This document shows positions 5,932 to 13,603 of a DNA stretch of 14,940 bases, piece after piece. The position numbers and the translations under genes were made by a program. The DNA is from Frankiales bacterium (GTDB lineage Bacteria; Actinomycetota; Actinomycetes; Mycobacteriales; SCTD01). Position 1 is the first letter of the stretch. Every line of letters starts with the position of its first letter. The stretch covers positions 1-14,940 of the forward strand of contig JAOPWW010000293.1 in NCBI GenBank assembly GCA_025965495.1, written 5' to 3'. The notes under the pieces are model-generated. The model worked only from the letters and a program-made list of their open reading frames with translations, was not told the DNA's origin and searched no databases.

Positions 5932-6702
5932 TCAGCTGCGTGCGGAGCCTGCGGCGCGCACGACGTCGTCGAGGTCGAGGTCGTTCTGCACCACGGACTG
6001 CGCCGCAGCGAGCAGCTTGAGGTGGTGGCTCCTGGCGTAGTCGCGGAGCGCCCGGTAGGCGCCCTCCATGTCGAGGCCGCCGTGCTGGGCGAGCACGCCC
6101 TTGGCCTGCTCGATCGCCAGCCGGCTGTCGAGGGCGGTCTGCAGCTGCTCGGCCAGCAGGCCGGCGCGGTGCACCGACCGCTGCTGCAGGATGCCGATGG
6201 TGGCCACGTCGGCGAGCGCCTGGGCGAGCCGCTGCTCGTGCGCGCTCATGGCCGCGCGCTGGTCGCCGAACAGGTTCAGCCCGCCGATGATCTCGCGCCG
6301 GAGCCGCAGAGGGACCGCGTGCACCGACGTGAAGCCGCTGGCCGAGGCCTGCTCGGTGAAGCGCGGCCAGCGGGCCCGCTCGAGCTGGAGGTCCGCCACG
6401 GTGAGCGCCGTGCCGCTCCGGATGCAGTCGAGGCACGGGCCCTCGTCGCTCTGCAGCTGGAACAGCTCGAGGACCCGCGCCTGCTGGCTGGAGGACGCGA
6501 CGACCTGCAGACCCCCGCGCTGGTCGACGAGCAGCAGTCCCGCCGCCGCGATGTCGAACAGGCCGACGCACGCCAGCACCAGCTGGTCCATGAGGTCGAC
6601 GACGTCGTAGTCGTCGACGAGGCTGTCCGCCAGGGCGACGAAGGTGTCGGCCAGGGCGACCGAGCTCCGCTCGCGTTCGGCCGCGTCCGGCTCGTCCGTC
6701 AT
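5932..6702 (-). CDS. GAF-ANTAR regulator (copy 2)
   Basis: A 256-aa predicted antiterminator, closely similar to the product of 4440-5225. The GAF domain spans about residues 15-180, with LADTFVALADSLV, AAGLLLVDQRGGLQVVASSS, DEGPCLDCIRSG (again two Cys), HAVPLRLRREIIGGLNLFG and ALADVATIGILQQR. The ANTAR domain (about 190-245) contains LQTALDSRLAIEQAKGVLAQ and AYRALRDYARSHHLKLLAAA, a standard EQAKG-type RNA-binding helix bundle. The ATG at 6702 overlaps the stop of the upstream gene (ATGA), and GGGAG precedes it. The two genes form a two-cistron unit of GAF-ANTAR proteins, unusual in that both partners are of the same architecture. Heterodimer formation is possible, since ANTAR proteins often act as dimers. 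Confidence 0.93.
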   Translation of the reverse strand: MTDEPDAAERERSSVALADTFVALADSLVDDYDVVDLMDQLVLACVGLFDIAAAGLLLVDQRGGLQVVASSSQQARVLELFQLQSDEGPCLDCIRSGTALTVADLQLERARWPRFTEQASASGFTSVHAVPLRLRREIIGGLNLFGDQRAAMSAHEQRLAQALADVATIGILQQRSVHRAGLLAEQLQTALDSRLAIEQAKGVLAQHGGLDMEGAYRALRDYARSHHLKLLAAAQSVVQNDLDLDDVVRAAGSARS

Positions 6703-7406
6703 GGGTTCTCCCTCGTGAAGCTGAGCCGACCTTCGAGCACGTCCTTGGCGATGTCGTCGATCGAGCGGTCCTCCGCGAAGGCGAAGGCCCGAAGGTGCAT
6801 GAGGGCGTGCTCGATGGTACTTCCGAGCTGCACCTTCACCATGCCGGCAGCCCCGTGCACCTGGTAGCGGAAGGCGGTCATGGCGCCCTCTCCCGCGCCG
6901 TCCTCCGCCTGCCGCAGCAGGTCCTTGCCCTCGCGCAGCTCGAGCAGCGCGAGCGCCGCGACGTCGGCGGTGAGGAGCGCGGTCCGGAGCTCGTCGGCCT
7001 GCAGCGGACCGGGTGTGAGGCGGTAGAGGTCCAGGGCCCCGAAGGCGACGGTGCCGAGCCGCAGGGGGAAGGCGAACACCGCCCGGACGCCGACCTCCCC
7101 GGCCGCTTCGAGGAAGCCGGGCCACCGCGCGCGGGTCCACCTCGACAGGTCGAGGAGGTCGTCGAGCAGGACCGGGCTGCGGCCGGCGGAGGCGTCGACG
7201 CACGGACCCTCGCCGAGCACGAACTGCGCCTCTTCGAGCCGGGCCGCCACCGCGTCGGTGGCGCAGACCGTCGCCCGGTGACCGGCGCGGGTCACCAGCG
7301 CGACCCCGGCCCCGTCGACCCCGGCGCGGGGCAGCGCGCGGCGGCAGAGCACCTCGAGGCGGTGCGGCAGGTGGCTCCCCTGTCCGGTGGGGTCGTCCTC
7401 CTGCAT
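6699..7406 (-). CDS. GAF-ANTAR regulator (copy 3, divergent ANTAR)
   Basis: A 235-aa protein with a GAF domain (about residues 15-160: GAGVALVTRAGHRATVCATD, LGEGPCVDA, VFAFPLRLG, GALDLYR) and a C-terminal ANTAR domain (about 178-229: YQVHGAAGMVKVQLGSTIEH, then ALMHLRAFAFAEDRSIDDIA). The ANTAR core reads HGAAGMV in place of the EQAKG of the other two copies, and belongs to a second ANTAR subgroup common in actinobacteria. The GAF domain has only one of the two Cys (GPCVD). The ATG at 7406 has only a weak GGCGGTG ribosome site. Its stop overlaps the start of copy 2, so translation is coupled. The difference in both domains suggests that it senses another ligand or reads another RNA than copies 1 and 2. 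Confidence 0.88.
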   Translation of the reverse strand: MQEDDPTGQGSHLPHRLEVLCRRALPRAGVDGAGVALVTRAGHRATVCATDAVAARLEEAQFVLGEGPCVDASAGRSPVLLDDLLDLSRWTRARWPGFLEAAGEVGVRAVFAFPLRLGTVAFGALDLYRLTPGPLQADELRTALLTADVAALALLELREGKDLLRQAEDGAGEGAMTAFRYQVHGAAGMVKVQLGSTIEHALMHLRAFAFAEDRSIDDIAKDVLEGRLSFTRENP

Positions 7407-7642
7407 GCCGCACCGCCGTCCCTGTGCAGCAGTGCTCCGACCGGGCGGCCGCCTGACGGCGGCGCAGCTCTCGAGCGGCGCGAGGGACGCTACTCGCCTG
7501 CAGGTGCTGTGAGCCCGGAGCCGCTCGGCCGTCGGGACGGTCCTGGCCAGGGGACGACATCTCGCCTACGGTCACACCACGGCGACCGGGTCTGTCCAGA
7601 CACACGCATCCTCCGGCCGCGCTCTTCGAGCGTGGTGGTGAC
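7407..7642. promoter_or_regulatory. Divergent control region, GAF-ANTAR pair / GGDEF-like operon
   Basis: This 236-bp gap must drive transcription both ways. It holds two short palindromes: CCTGGCCAGG (7542-7551, perfect) and GTCTG-TC-CAGAC (7590-7601). The second is 41 bp before the GGDEF-like ATG and could be an operator. No convincing -10/-35 pair was found on either strand. There is no sign of a small gene. Confidence 0.4.
7590..7601. promoter_or_regulatory. Short inverted repeat, possible operator
   Basis: GTCTG and CAGAC form perfect 5-bp arms around TC, with the nested 4-bp repeat TGTC-CA-GACA in the same place. The position, just before the GGDEF-like gene, fits an operator. The length is short enough to occur by chance, so this is tentative. 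Confidence 0.25.
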
Positions 7643-8401
7643 ATGCGGTACCAAGGGACTGACAGCAGGCGCTCGTCGCGACGGACCGCGGCCGACGTCG
7701 TGGCGCCGCCTCTCGGTCCGCCCTCGGTGGAGTCGGTGCGCCACCGGCAGCAGGCGGCGGCGGCCAAGCGCGCCGCGGCGGCCGCGGACATGGACGCCCT
7801 GGCTGCGCGCACGGTGGTCGGCGACCACGTGGACGGGGGCGAGCGCCTGGACGCGCTCCGCCGGCTGCGCGAGGCCGACGAGCGGCTGGCGGTCACCACC
7901 GACCGGCTGGAGGCCGTCGAGCTGCTGCAGGTCGTGGTCGCGGACGTGGCGGGGACGGAGGCGTTGCAGCAGCAGCGCCTGCGACCGCTCGAGGCGGCGC
8001 TGCGCGCGGCCCGTCGCGCCGGGGTGCCGTTCGTCCTCGCCCTCGTCCGGGTCGAGCACAGCGCGCACGCCTGCTCGGGCGGAGGCGGACCTCCGCGGCA
8101 GGCCTCCTGCGTCCCGGTCGTGCGGGCCCTCGCCGTCGCCCTCCGACCCGACGACCTCGTCGTCCTGCTCGAGGCGGGGGAGGACGCGGACGAGCTGGTC
8201 TGCGGGCTGACCGGGACGACCGTGGGCGAGGCCGTCGGCCGGCTGGCGGACCTCCCCGGGCTGCTCGGAGAGGCGAGGTCCACCACCTCGAGCATCGGCC
8301 TGGCCACGGCCGGACCCCACGAGACCGTGGCGTCGCTGCTGTTCCGGGCGCGCGCCGACGTGAGCGACCTCGAGCAGCGGCAGGGCGGCACGGGCTCGTG
8401 A
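7643..8401 (+). CDS. Degenerate GGDEF-like protein with helical N-terminus
   Basis: A 252-aa protein. Residues about 30-110 are Ala/Arg/Glu-rich and probably a coiled coil. From about 111 to 248 the order of elements matches a GGDEF domain: FVLALVRVE (130-138) replaces the F-(V/L)-DVD metal strand; RPDDLVVLL (168-176) sits where RYGGDEFVVLL should be; SSIGLATA (216-223) matches the SIGVA strand; LLFRARADVSDLEQRQG (232-248) matches the final AD-A(L/M)Y-AK helix. Both signature glycines and the catalytic acids are missing, so it cannot be an active diguanylate cyclase; it may bind a nucleotide or act only as a protein-interaction domain. The segment HACSGGGGPPRQASC (142-156) is a short insertion with two Cys. 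The ATG at 7643 has GGTGGTG just upstream. Its stop overlaps the next gene's GTG (GTGA), so the ATPase is probably its partner. Confidence 0.7.
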   Translation: MRYQGTDSRRSSRRTAADVVAPPLGPPSVESVRHRQQAAAAKRAAAAADMDALAARTVVGDHVDGGERLDALRRLREADERLAVTTDRLEAVELLQVVVADVAGTEALQQQRLRPLEAALRAARRAGVPFVLALVRVEHSAHACSGGGGPPRQASCVPVVRALAVALRPDDLVVLLEAGEDADELVCGLTGTTVGEAVGRLADLPGLLGEARSTTSSIGLATAGPHETVASLLFRARADVSDLEQRQGGTGS

Positions 8402-8817
8402 CGGTCACGGACGTCTGCGAGGAGCTGACGGGGACCTGGCCCGCCTCGCCCACGTCGGTCGGGTCGGTCCGCCAGCAGGCCCGTTGCTGGTTGCGGGAGC
8501 TCGGGCTGGACGAGCTCGAGGACGCGTGCCTGCTGGTCGTCAGCGAGCTGGCGACCAACGCCGTCGTGCACGCCGGCACGGGGTTCCGGATCTGCCTCAC
8601 CCGGCTGTGCGACGGTCTGCTGCTGCTCGTGAACGACGGCAGCACCGACCTGCCCGGGCCGGGCGTGGCGCCTCAGGACGGCGCCGTCTCCGGCCGCGGC
8701 ATGTTCCTCGTCGAGACCCTGTGCGAGGGCTGGGGCGTCGTCCGGGACGGCGAGGGGGGCAAGGCGACGTGGGCGCTGCTCGCGGACCCGGTCCCGGGTG
8801 CGCTGCCTCGCTGGTGA
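8398..8817 (+). CDS. RsbW-like ATP-binding protein (anti-sigma/serine kinase fold)
   Basis: A 139-aa protein with the GHKL/HATPase fold used by RsbW/SpoIIAB anti-sigma kinases and by many actinobacterial single-domain ATPases. The N-box is VVSELATNAVVHAG (residues 47-60, with E50 and N54), the G1 box is VNDGSTDLPGPG (D80), and the G2 box is GRGMFLVETLCEGWGV (99-114). All residues needed to bind ATP and magnesium are present. It is close to the usual length. The GTG at 8398 overlaps the stop of the GGDEF-like gene, and GCAGGGCGG lies upstream. Such proteins bind a sigma factor or phosphorylate a STAS anti-anti-sigma protein; no STAS gene is in the window, while the sigma region 2-like protein at 5477-5881 is a possible but unproven target. 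It converges on the AMP-ligase gene with 27 nt between. Confidence 0.88.
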   Translation: MTVTDVCEELTGTWPASPTSVGSVRQQARCWLRELGLDELEDACLLVVSELATNAVVHAGTGFRICLTRLCDGLLLLVNDGSTDLPGPGVAPQDGAVSGRGMFLVETLCEGWGVVRDGEGGKATWALLADPVPGALPRW

Positions 8818-8844
8818 GGTGTCGGGCGGGCGCTGCCGCTCCGG

Positions 8845-10386
8845 TCAGGCCGCGCCGGTGCCTGCCCCGGCCGCCGAGGCCGACAGGGCCACGCGGTCGA
8901 CCTTCCCGTTGCTCAGGTGCGGCAGGTGGTCGTGCACCGTCACCTGGGTCGGGACCTTGCTGGGCTCGAGGTGCACCCGGCAGTGCCGGCGGAGCGCCTC
9001 GGGGTCGAGGACGGCACCGGCCCGGGGCGCCACGTGGGCGACGACCCGCTGACCGCGCCGCGCGTCGAGCACCCCGAGGACGGCTGCCTCCCCGACGCCG
9101 TCCGCCGACGCGAGGACCCGCTCGACCTCCAGCGGCGCGACCTTCTCCCCGGAGGTGGTGATCATGTCGTCGCGCCGGGCCACGAAGCACAGGTGGCCAG
9201 CCGCGTCCCGGCGGAACAGGTCGCCGGTGCGGAGGACGCGGTCCCCCGGCCAGCGGCCCGGGACGAGCTTGGCCGTCGTCGCCGGCGCGTCGCGCCAGTA
9301 CCCCTGCATGACGTGCTCGCCGCGGACGTGGAGCTCGCCGACCTCGCCGTCCGGCGGCTCGCGGCCGTCCTGGTCCACGAGCCAGCCGTCGGTGCCGGGC
9401 AGGGGGAACCCGACCGCGTCCGGGTGCGTGGCGAAGCGGTCGGCCGGCAGGACGCAGGCACGGCCGCACTCGGTCTGCCCGTACATCGCGAACACCTCCG
9501 CCGCCGGGAACGCCGTGCGCAGCCGGGCCCCGAGGGCCGGGGGCAGGGCGGCCCCGGCGTTCGTGACGACCCGGACGCTCGGGTGCGTGCCCGAGCCGGC
9601 GTCGCCGAGCAGCGCGTGCCACAGCGCGGGGACCCCGGGGAGCACGGTGGTCTGCTGCTCCCGCAGCACGCGCAGCAGGTCCCCCACGAGCAGCGCGCTG
9701 CGCAGGTCGAGGGTCGCCCCGGTCCGGACGGCGAGGAGCACCTGGTAGAGCCCGTAGGTGTGGGACAGCGGGAGCGTCGACAGGACGCGGTCGGCAGCGG
9801 TCACGGGCAGGCTGGCCTGCACGAGGGCGACGGTGGCCTCCAGGTTGCGGTGCAGGAACACCGCGGCCCGGGACCGGCCGGTCGAGCCGGACGTGTACAC
9901 GAGCGCCGCCAGGTCGACCCCCAGGGGGCGGCGGGCCAGGAGCTCGACGGTCGCGGGCCGGTCGGTCAGGGCGTCGTCGCGCAGGAGGAGGACCACGACG
10001 TCGCGGCCGGCCCGGGCGGCCGCCTGCCGGACCGACGACGCCGTGCCCTCGTCGCAGACCACGGCAGAGGCCCCGCAGTGGTCGAGCAGCGCGACGAGCC
10101 GCTCGACCGGCGCGTGCGGGTCCAGGACCACGATGCACAGCCCTGCCGACGACGTCCCGTAGAGGGCCGCGACGGGGAGCCGGCCCGCGCGCATGACGAC
10201 CGCGACGCGGTCACCGGGGGCGAGCCCGGCCAGCAGGAGCCGGGACGCGACGTGCTCGGAGGCCGCGAGCAGCTCGGCCCAGGTGGACGAGCCCGAGGCG
10301 TCGCGCACGCCGCAGCGGTCGGGCCAGGACCTGGCGGCCGCGACGAGGTCGTCGTGCAGCACCCACGCGCCCGACGGGCCGCTCAC
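8845..10386 (-). CDS. AMP-dependent acyl/aminoacyl ligase (ANL superfamily)
   Basis: A 513-aa adenylating enzyme that should activate a carboxylic acid as acyl-AMP and pass it to a thiol, here probably the carrier protein encoded just upstream. Signatures: YTSGSTGRSRAAV (A3, 164-176), STLPLSHTYGLYQ (A4 region), MYGQTECG (A5, 301-308), RTGDLF (A7, 386-391), ARRDDMITTSGEKV (A8, 403-416) and NGKVDR (A10, catalytic K495). The P-loop is unusual: the typical TGxPKG reads TGRSRA, so the flexible Lys is Arg and the Pro/Gly are lost; adenylation may still occur, since this Lys is not the A10 one. The start is GTG at 10386, with GGAG four bases before it and a 1-nt gap from the carrier-protein stop. 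Members of this kind occur in exopolysaccharide and exosortase-associated clusters. The substrate cannot be read from the sequence. Confidence 0.92.
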   Translation of the reverse strand: MSGPSGAWVLHDDLVAAARSWPDRCGVRDASGSSTWAELLAASEHVASRLLLAGLAPGDRVAVVMRAGRLPVAALYGTSSAGLCIVVLDPHAPVERLVALLDHCGASAVVCDEGTASSVRQAAARAGRDVVVLLLRDDALTDRPATVELLARRPLGVDLAALVYTSGSTGRSRAAVFLHRNLEATVALVQASLPVTAADRVLSTLPLSHTYGLYQVLLAVRTGATLDLRSALLVGDLLRVLREQQTTVLPGVPALWHALLGDAGSGTHPSVRVVTNAGAALPPALGARLRTAFPAAEVFAMYGQTECGRACVLPADRFATHPDAVGFPLPGTDGWLVDQDGREPPDGEVGELHVRGEHVMQGYWRDAPATTAKLVPGRWPGDRVLRTGDLFRRDAAGHLCFVARRDDMITTSGEKVAPLEVERVLASADGVGEAAVLGVLDARRGQRVVAHVAPRAGAVLDPEALRRHCRVHLEPSKVPTQVTVHDHLPHLSNGKVDRVALSASAAGAGTGAA

Positions 10387-10387
10387 C

Positions 10388-10657
10388 TCACTCCTGGCCG
10401 TGCCGGGCGACGAAGGCGCCCATCGCGGCGAGCGACCCGAAGTTGGCCTCCGTGATCTCGGCGTCGTCGACCTGCACGCCGAAGCGCGACTGGACCTGCT
10501 CGACCAGCTCGACGAAGCCCATCGAGTCGATGAGCCCGAGGGCCAGCAGGTCGTCGCCGTCGCCGAGCACCACCTCCGGCCTCAGGTAGAGGAAGTTCTC
10601 CTCCACGAACGTCCGCATCTGGTCCACGACCGAGCCGGTCCTGCTGGTGCTGGTCAC
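10388..10657 (-). CDS. Acyl carrier protein
   Basis: An 89-aa phosphopantetheine carrier protein. The motif GLIDSMGFVELVE (41-53) contains the Ser that takes the 4'-phosphopantetheine arm (S45). Preceding LGDGDDLLAL and following FGVQVDDAEITEANFGSLAA are typical of stand-alone carrier proteins of fatty-acid, polyketide or surface-polysaccharide pathways. Its size is normal. The GTG at 10657 overlaps the stop of the asparagine-synthetase-like gene (GTGA), and GGGAGGT lies six bases before it. Its position between an ATP-dependent amidotransferase and an AMP ligase, each touching it within 4 nt, indicates that these proteins act on a carrier-bound acyl or aminoacyl group. It is not the housekeeping fatty-acid ACP, whose genes lie with fabF/fabD. 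Confidence 0.93.
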   Translation of the reverse strand: MTSTSRTGSVVDQMRTFVEENFLYLRPEVVLGDGDDLLALGLIDSMGFVELVEQVQSRFGVQVDDAEITEANFGSLAAMGAFVARHGQE

Positions 10658-12624
10658 GCCGACACCTCCCACGCTGTCTCGTCCAGGTCGAGGACCACCC
10701 TCGGCCTGCTGGTCTCCTCGTCGTGCCGCACCCGTCCGGGCCCGCAGTGCTCCTCGAACCACACCTGGGTGGACAGCACGCTGACCAGTGCCATCGCCTC
10801 GCGCTGGCCCTGCACCCGCCCGTCCCGGCACCGCCGCACCAGACCCTGCGCACGCTGGCCGTCGAAGACGCCGGTCGCCTCCAGCGCGGCAGGGCTGAGC
10901 GCGTCGGCGACCCAGGCGGGAGCGTCGACCCCGAAGAAGGGAAGGACCTCGGGGGCGCGGTAGGGCTGCTTGGGGCGGGCGGCCACCTCCGGCGGCAGCA
11001 GGCGCGTGGCGAGCCGGCGCAGGGCCACCTTGTCCGCGGACGCGCTCAGGCGCTCCGCGCGCGGCAGCCCCATGGCGTGCTCGAACACGCGGTGGTCCAG
11101 GAACGGGTAGCGGCCCTCGACCCCGTGCGCCATCGAGGCGCGGTCGCCCTGGGCCGCGAGCAGGTAGGGCTCGAGCAGCGTCGTCAGCTCCAGCCAGGTC
11201 GCGCGCTCGACGTCGTCCCACCCGTCGAAGGCGAGGGGCAGCTGGGCGCGGAGCCGGTCCAGCGAGCCGACGCCGTCGAGCTCCTGGCGCACGTCCTCGC
11301 GGTAGAGCGCTCCGGTGACGGCGTGCGTGGCGACGGCGCGCGGCTGGTGCGAGAACAGGGGGTCGGCTGCGTCGCCGGCGGCGCTCAGGGCCCGCCGCCA
11401 GCCGGGTCCGCGGGCGCGGTCCGCCAGGTGCGGGTAGAGCGCGTCGAGCGCGGCGGCGTGGGCGGGGTGCTCGACCGACCTGCGCCGGGCCAGCACCTCC
11501 TTGAAGACGTCGTAGCCGAGGAAGAGCTCGTCGGCGCCCTCGCCCGTGGCGACGACGGTGATGCCGTGCTCCCGGGCGGACCGCGCCAGCAGCCGCATCG
11601 GCACGGGCGCGGTCCGGACGAGCGGCGTCGCGGCGTGCACCACGGTCTCGCGGAAGCCGTCGGCGATGTCGCTCGGGCCGACGCGCAGCACGTGGTGGAC
11701 CGTCCCGAGCGCAGCGGCGACCTGCTGCTGCCAGGGGCTCTCGTCGTAGCGGGGGTCGTCGAACGCCACCGAGAAGGTGCGCAGGGGCCGGTCGCTCTCC
11801 TGCAGGGCCAGCGCCGTCAGCAGGCTCGAGTCCAGACCTCCGGAGAGGTAGGCGCCGACGTCGACATCGGCCCGCAGGCGCAGCCGGACGCTGTCGCGCA
11901 GCAGCGGCTCGAGCGGCTGGTGCGCGGGGTCTGTGCGGGAGCCGACGTCCGGGCTCCACCACGCGGCGTCGTGCACGACCCGGCCGGCCTGCCAGACGAC
12001 GGCGTGGCCCGGACGCACCTGGCTGACGTCGCGGAAGACGGTGCGCGGCGCCCGCGCGCCCCAGGTGGTGAAGACGTCGTCGAGACCGTGCAGGTCGGGC
12101 GCGGGGGACACCTCGCCGGAGGCGAACAGGGCTCCGGGCTCGGAGCCGAAGACCAGGTCGCCGCCGGCCGTGAGGGCGTGGTGCAGCGGGCGGACGCCGA
12201 AGCGGTCCCGGACCAGGGTGAGCCGGCGCGGGCCGGGCTCCCACCAGGCCAGGGCGAACTGGCCGTTGAGCAGGGGGAGCGCCTCGAGGCCGCGGCGCTC
12301 GAGCAGGCGCAGCACCACCTCGGTGTCCGTGCCCGTGCGCAGGTGCACGCCCTCGCGTCGCAGGTCCGCAGCCAGCTCGAGGTGGTTGTAGACCTCGCCG
12401 TTGTAGACGAGCACCGGTCCCCCCGGCCGGGCCTGCATGGGCTGCCAGCCCCCGACCAGGTCCACGATCGCCAGGCGGGTCGAGACGAGCCCGACCCCCG
12501 CGCCGCGGGCCAGGCCGTAGCCGTCGGGGCCGCGGTGCCGAAGGGCCGCGGCCATGCGGCGCAGCGCGCCGTCCGCCACCGGCTCGTCGCGGTCCGCGCG
12601 CACCACGCCGCCGACGCCGCACAC
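10654..12624 (-). CDS. Asparagine synthetase-like glutamine amidotransferase
   Basis: A 656-aa AsnB-family enzyme. The N-terminal class II glutaminase starts MCGVGG, with the catalytic Cys2 exposed after Met removal; this fixes the start at GTG 12624. RHRGPDGYG (30-37), YNGEVYNH (74-81) and TDTEVV (99-104) complete the glutamine site. The ATP-pyrophosphatase domain has SGGLDSS (261-267) and later GEGADELFLGYD and EGRYPFLDH. Both half-reactions therefore look intact: glutamine hydrolysis, ammonia tunnelling and amidation of an AMP-activated carboxylate. The substrate need not be aspartate: relatives in polysaccharide and natural-product clusters amidate other acids. The gene overlaps the ACP gene (GTGA) and lies 1 nt after the NAD-synthase-like gene. 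The upstream GAGGT sits very close to the GTG, so translation probably depends on coupling. The size and architecture match AsnB proteins of about 600-650 aa. Confidence 0.94.
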   Translation of the reverse strand: MCGVGGVVRADRDEPVADGALRRMAAALRHRGPDGYGLARGAGVGLVSTRLAIVDLVGGWQPMQARPGGPVLVYNGEVYNHLELAADLRREGVHLRTGTDTEVVLRLLERRGLEALPLLNGQFALAWWEPGPRRLTLVRDRFGVRPLHHALTAGGDLVFGSEPGALFASGEVSPAPDLHGLDDVFTTWGARAPRTVFRDVSQVRPGHAVVWQAGRVVHDAAWWSPDVGSRTDPAHQPLEPLLRDSVRLRLRADVDVGAYLSGGLDSSLLTALALQESDRPLRTFSVAFDDPRYDESPWQQQVAAALGTVHHVLRVGPSDIADGFRETVVHAATPLVRTAPVPMRLLARSAREHGITVVATGEGADELFLGYDVFKEVLARRRSVEHPAHAAALDALYPHLADRARGPGWRRALSAAGDAADPLFSHQPRAVATHAVTGALYREDVRQELDGVGSLDRLRAQLPLAFDGWDDVERATWLELTTLLEPYLLAAQGDRASMAHGVEGRYPFLDHRVFEHAMGLPRAERLSASADKVALRRLATRLLPPEVAARPKQPYRAPEVLPFFGVDAPAWVADALSPAALEATGVFDGQRAQGLVRRCRDGRVQGQREAMALVSVLSTQVWFEEHCGPGRVRHDEETSRPRVVLDLDETAWEVSA

Positions 12625-12625
12625 C

Positions 12626-13603
12626 TCAGACCTGGGCGGGGGCGTCGTCGAGCACGAGCGCAGGGGCGTGGAGGTAGGCCGTCGCGACCTGCCGGCGCGC
12701 CACCTCCCGGTAGCCCTGCTCGACCTCCTGGACCGTCAGGTCGCAGCGGTCGGCCACCACCTCGGCGGCCACGTGGTTGCGGACGCCCCAGACCAGCAGG
12801 TCCATCTGGTCGAGCGGGTAGCCGAAGTAGAACTCCTCCTGCGACTGGGCCAGCGTGAACGTCTCCGTCGTGGGGGCTCGCCCGGCGATGGCCTCGGGCA
12901 GGTCCAGGTAGCGGGCCAGGGCGTAGACCTGCTGCTTGTACAGGCCCGCGATCGGCTTGACGTCGCAGAGGCCGTCGCCCCCCTTGACGAAGAACCCCTG
13001 GTCGTACTCGATGAGGTTCGGCGTCCCCGCGACCGCGGCGTGCAGCCGGTCGGCCCAGGTGTAGGTGACGAGCGTCCGGACGCGCTGCTTCATGTTGGTG
13101 GCGGCCAGCAGCTCGCGGTAGGCGACCGCAGGGACCCGACGGGTCTGGCGGCTCCCGTCCGGGCGCTCGACGACGAGGGAGAAGACCGTCATCGCCCCGG
13201 ACGGCGCGGAGCGCACCAGCTTGAAGGGCCAGCCGGACTCGTAGTCGGGGACGACCGCGCGCACGGCGTCGCGCTGCTGGTCGTAGCAGCCCAGCTGCTC
13301 CAGCGCCGCGCTGATGCCCTGCTCGGCCGTGGGCGTCCCGAGGGCGGTGGCCAGCTGCCGGCCGAGGTCGGCGGACCGGGTGCCCAGCCCCTCCTCGGGC
13401 AGTCGCAGCAGCATGACGTGCTCCGGTCCGAGGGCCCGTGCGCACAGCGCCGCGACGACCCCGCTGTCGACCCCGCCCGACACGGCCACGACCGCGCCGC
13501 GCCGGCCGAGCCGCAGGACGGCGTCGGCGATGCCCTCCTGGAGCTGCGCCGCGCGCAGACCGGCGTCGAACACCTCGGGGGGCGGCGCGCACACCTTCGT
13601 CAC
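12626..13603 (-). CDS. NAD synthase-like ATP-dependent amide ligase
   Basis: A 325-aa member of the NAD synthase/N-type ATP-pyrophosphatase family. SGGVDSG (42-48) is the P-loop. NMKQRVRTLVTYTWADRL (170-187) matches the ENIQARxR segment. FFVKGGDGLCDVKPIAGLYK (204-223) matches the KxGDGxxDxxPI-LxK signature, and residues 225-270 follow the NadE C-terminal pattern. Differences: no N-terminal glutaminase domain, an insertion of roughly 50 residues (about 108-160, with YESGWPFKLV), and PTTETFTLAQSQEEFYFGY (244-262) instead of the usual PSAEL-Q-DE. It thus has a usable ATP site but probably not the nicotinate-adenine-dinucleotide specificity; it may amidate another acid. The GTG at 13603 overlaps the GNAT stop (GTGA), with GCAGGT just upstream. 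Association with an AsnB-like gene and an ACP is not what a housekeeping nadE shows. Confidence 0.85.
   Translation of the reverse strand: MTKVCAPPPEVFDAGLRAAQLQEGIADAVLRLGRRGAVVAVSGGVDSGVVAALCARALGPEHVMLLRLPEEGLGTRSADLGRQLATALGTPTAEQGISAALEQLGCYDQQRDAVRAVVPDYESGWPFKLVRSAPSGAMTVFSLVVERPDGSRQTRRVPAVAYRELLAATNMKQRVRTLVTYTWADRLHAAVAGTPNLIEYDQGFFVKGGDGLCDVKPIAGLYKQQVYALARYLDLPEAIAGRAPTTETFTLAQSQEEFYFGYPLDQMDLLVWGVRNHVAAEVVADRCDLTVQEVEQGYREVARRQVATAYLHAPALVLDDAPAQV

Noticed and set aside
5932..8571. An 879-codon minus-strand frame as one gene
   Set aside because: Only its last 256 codons (start 6702) show GAF-ANTAR sequence. The rest is low-complexity and overlaps the GGDEF-like/ATPase genes and the GAF-ANTAR gene upstream.
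10723..12858. A 711-codon plus-strand frame opposite the AsnB-like gene
   Set aside because: Composition is Gly/Arg/Gln/Val-rich without motifs. The opposite strand carries complete AsnB active-site motifs.
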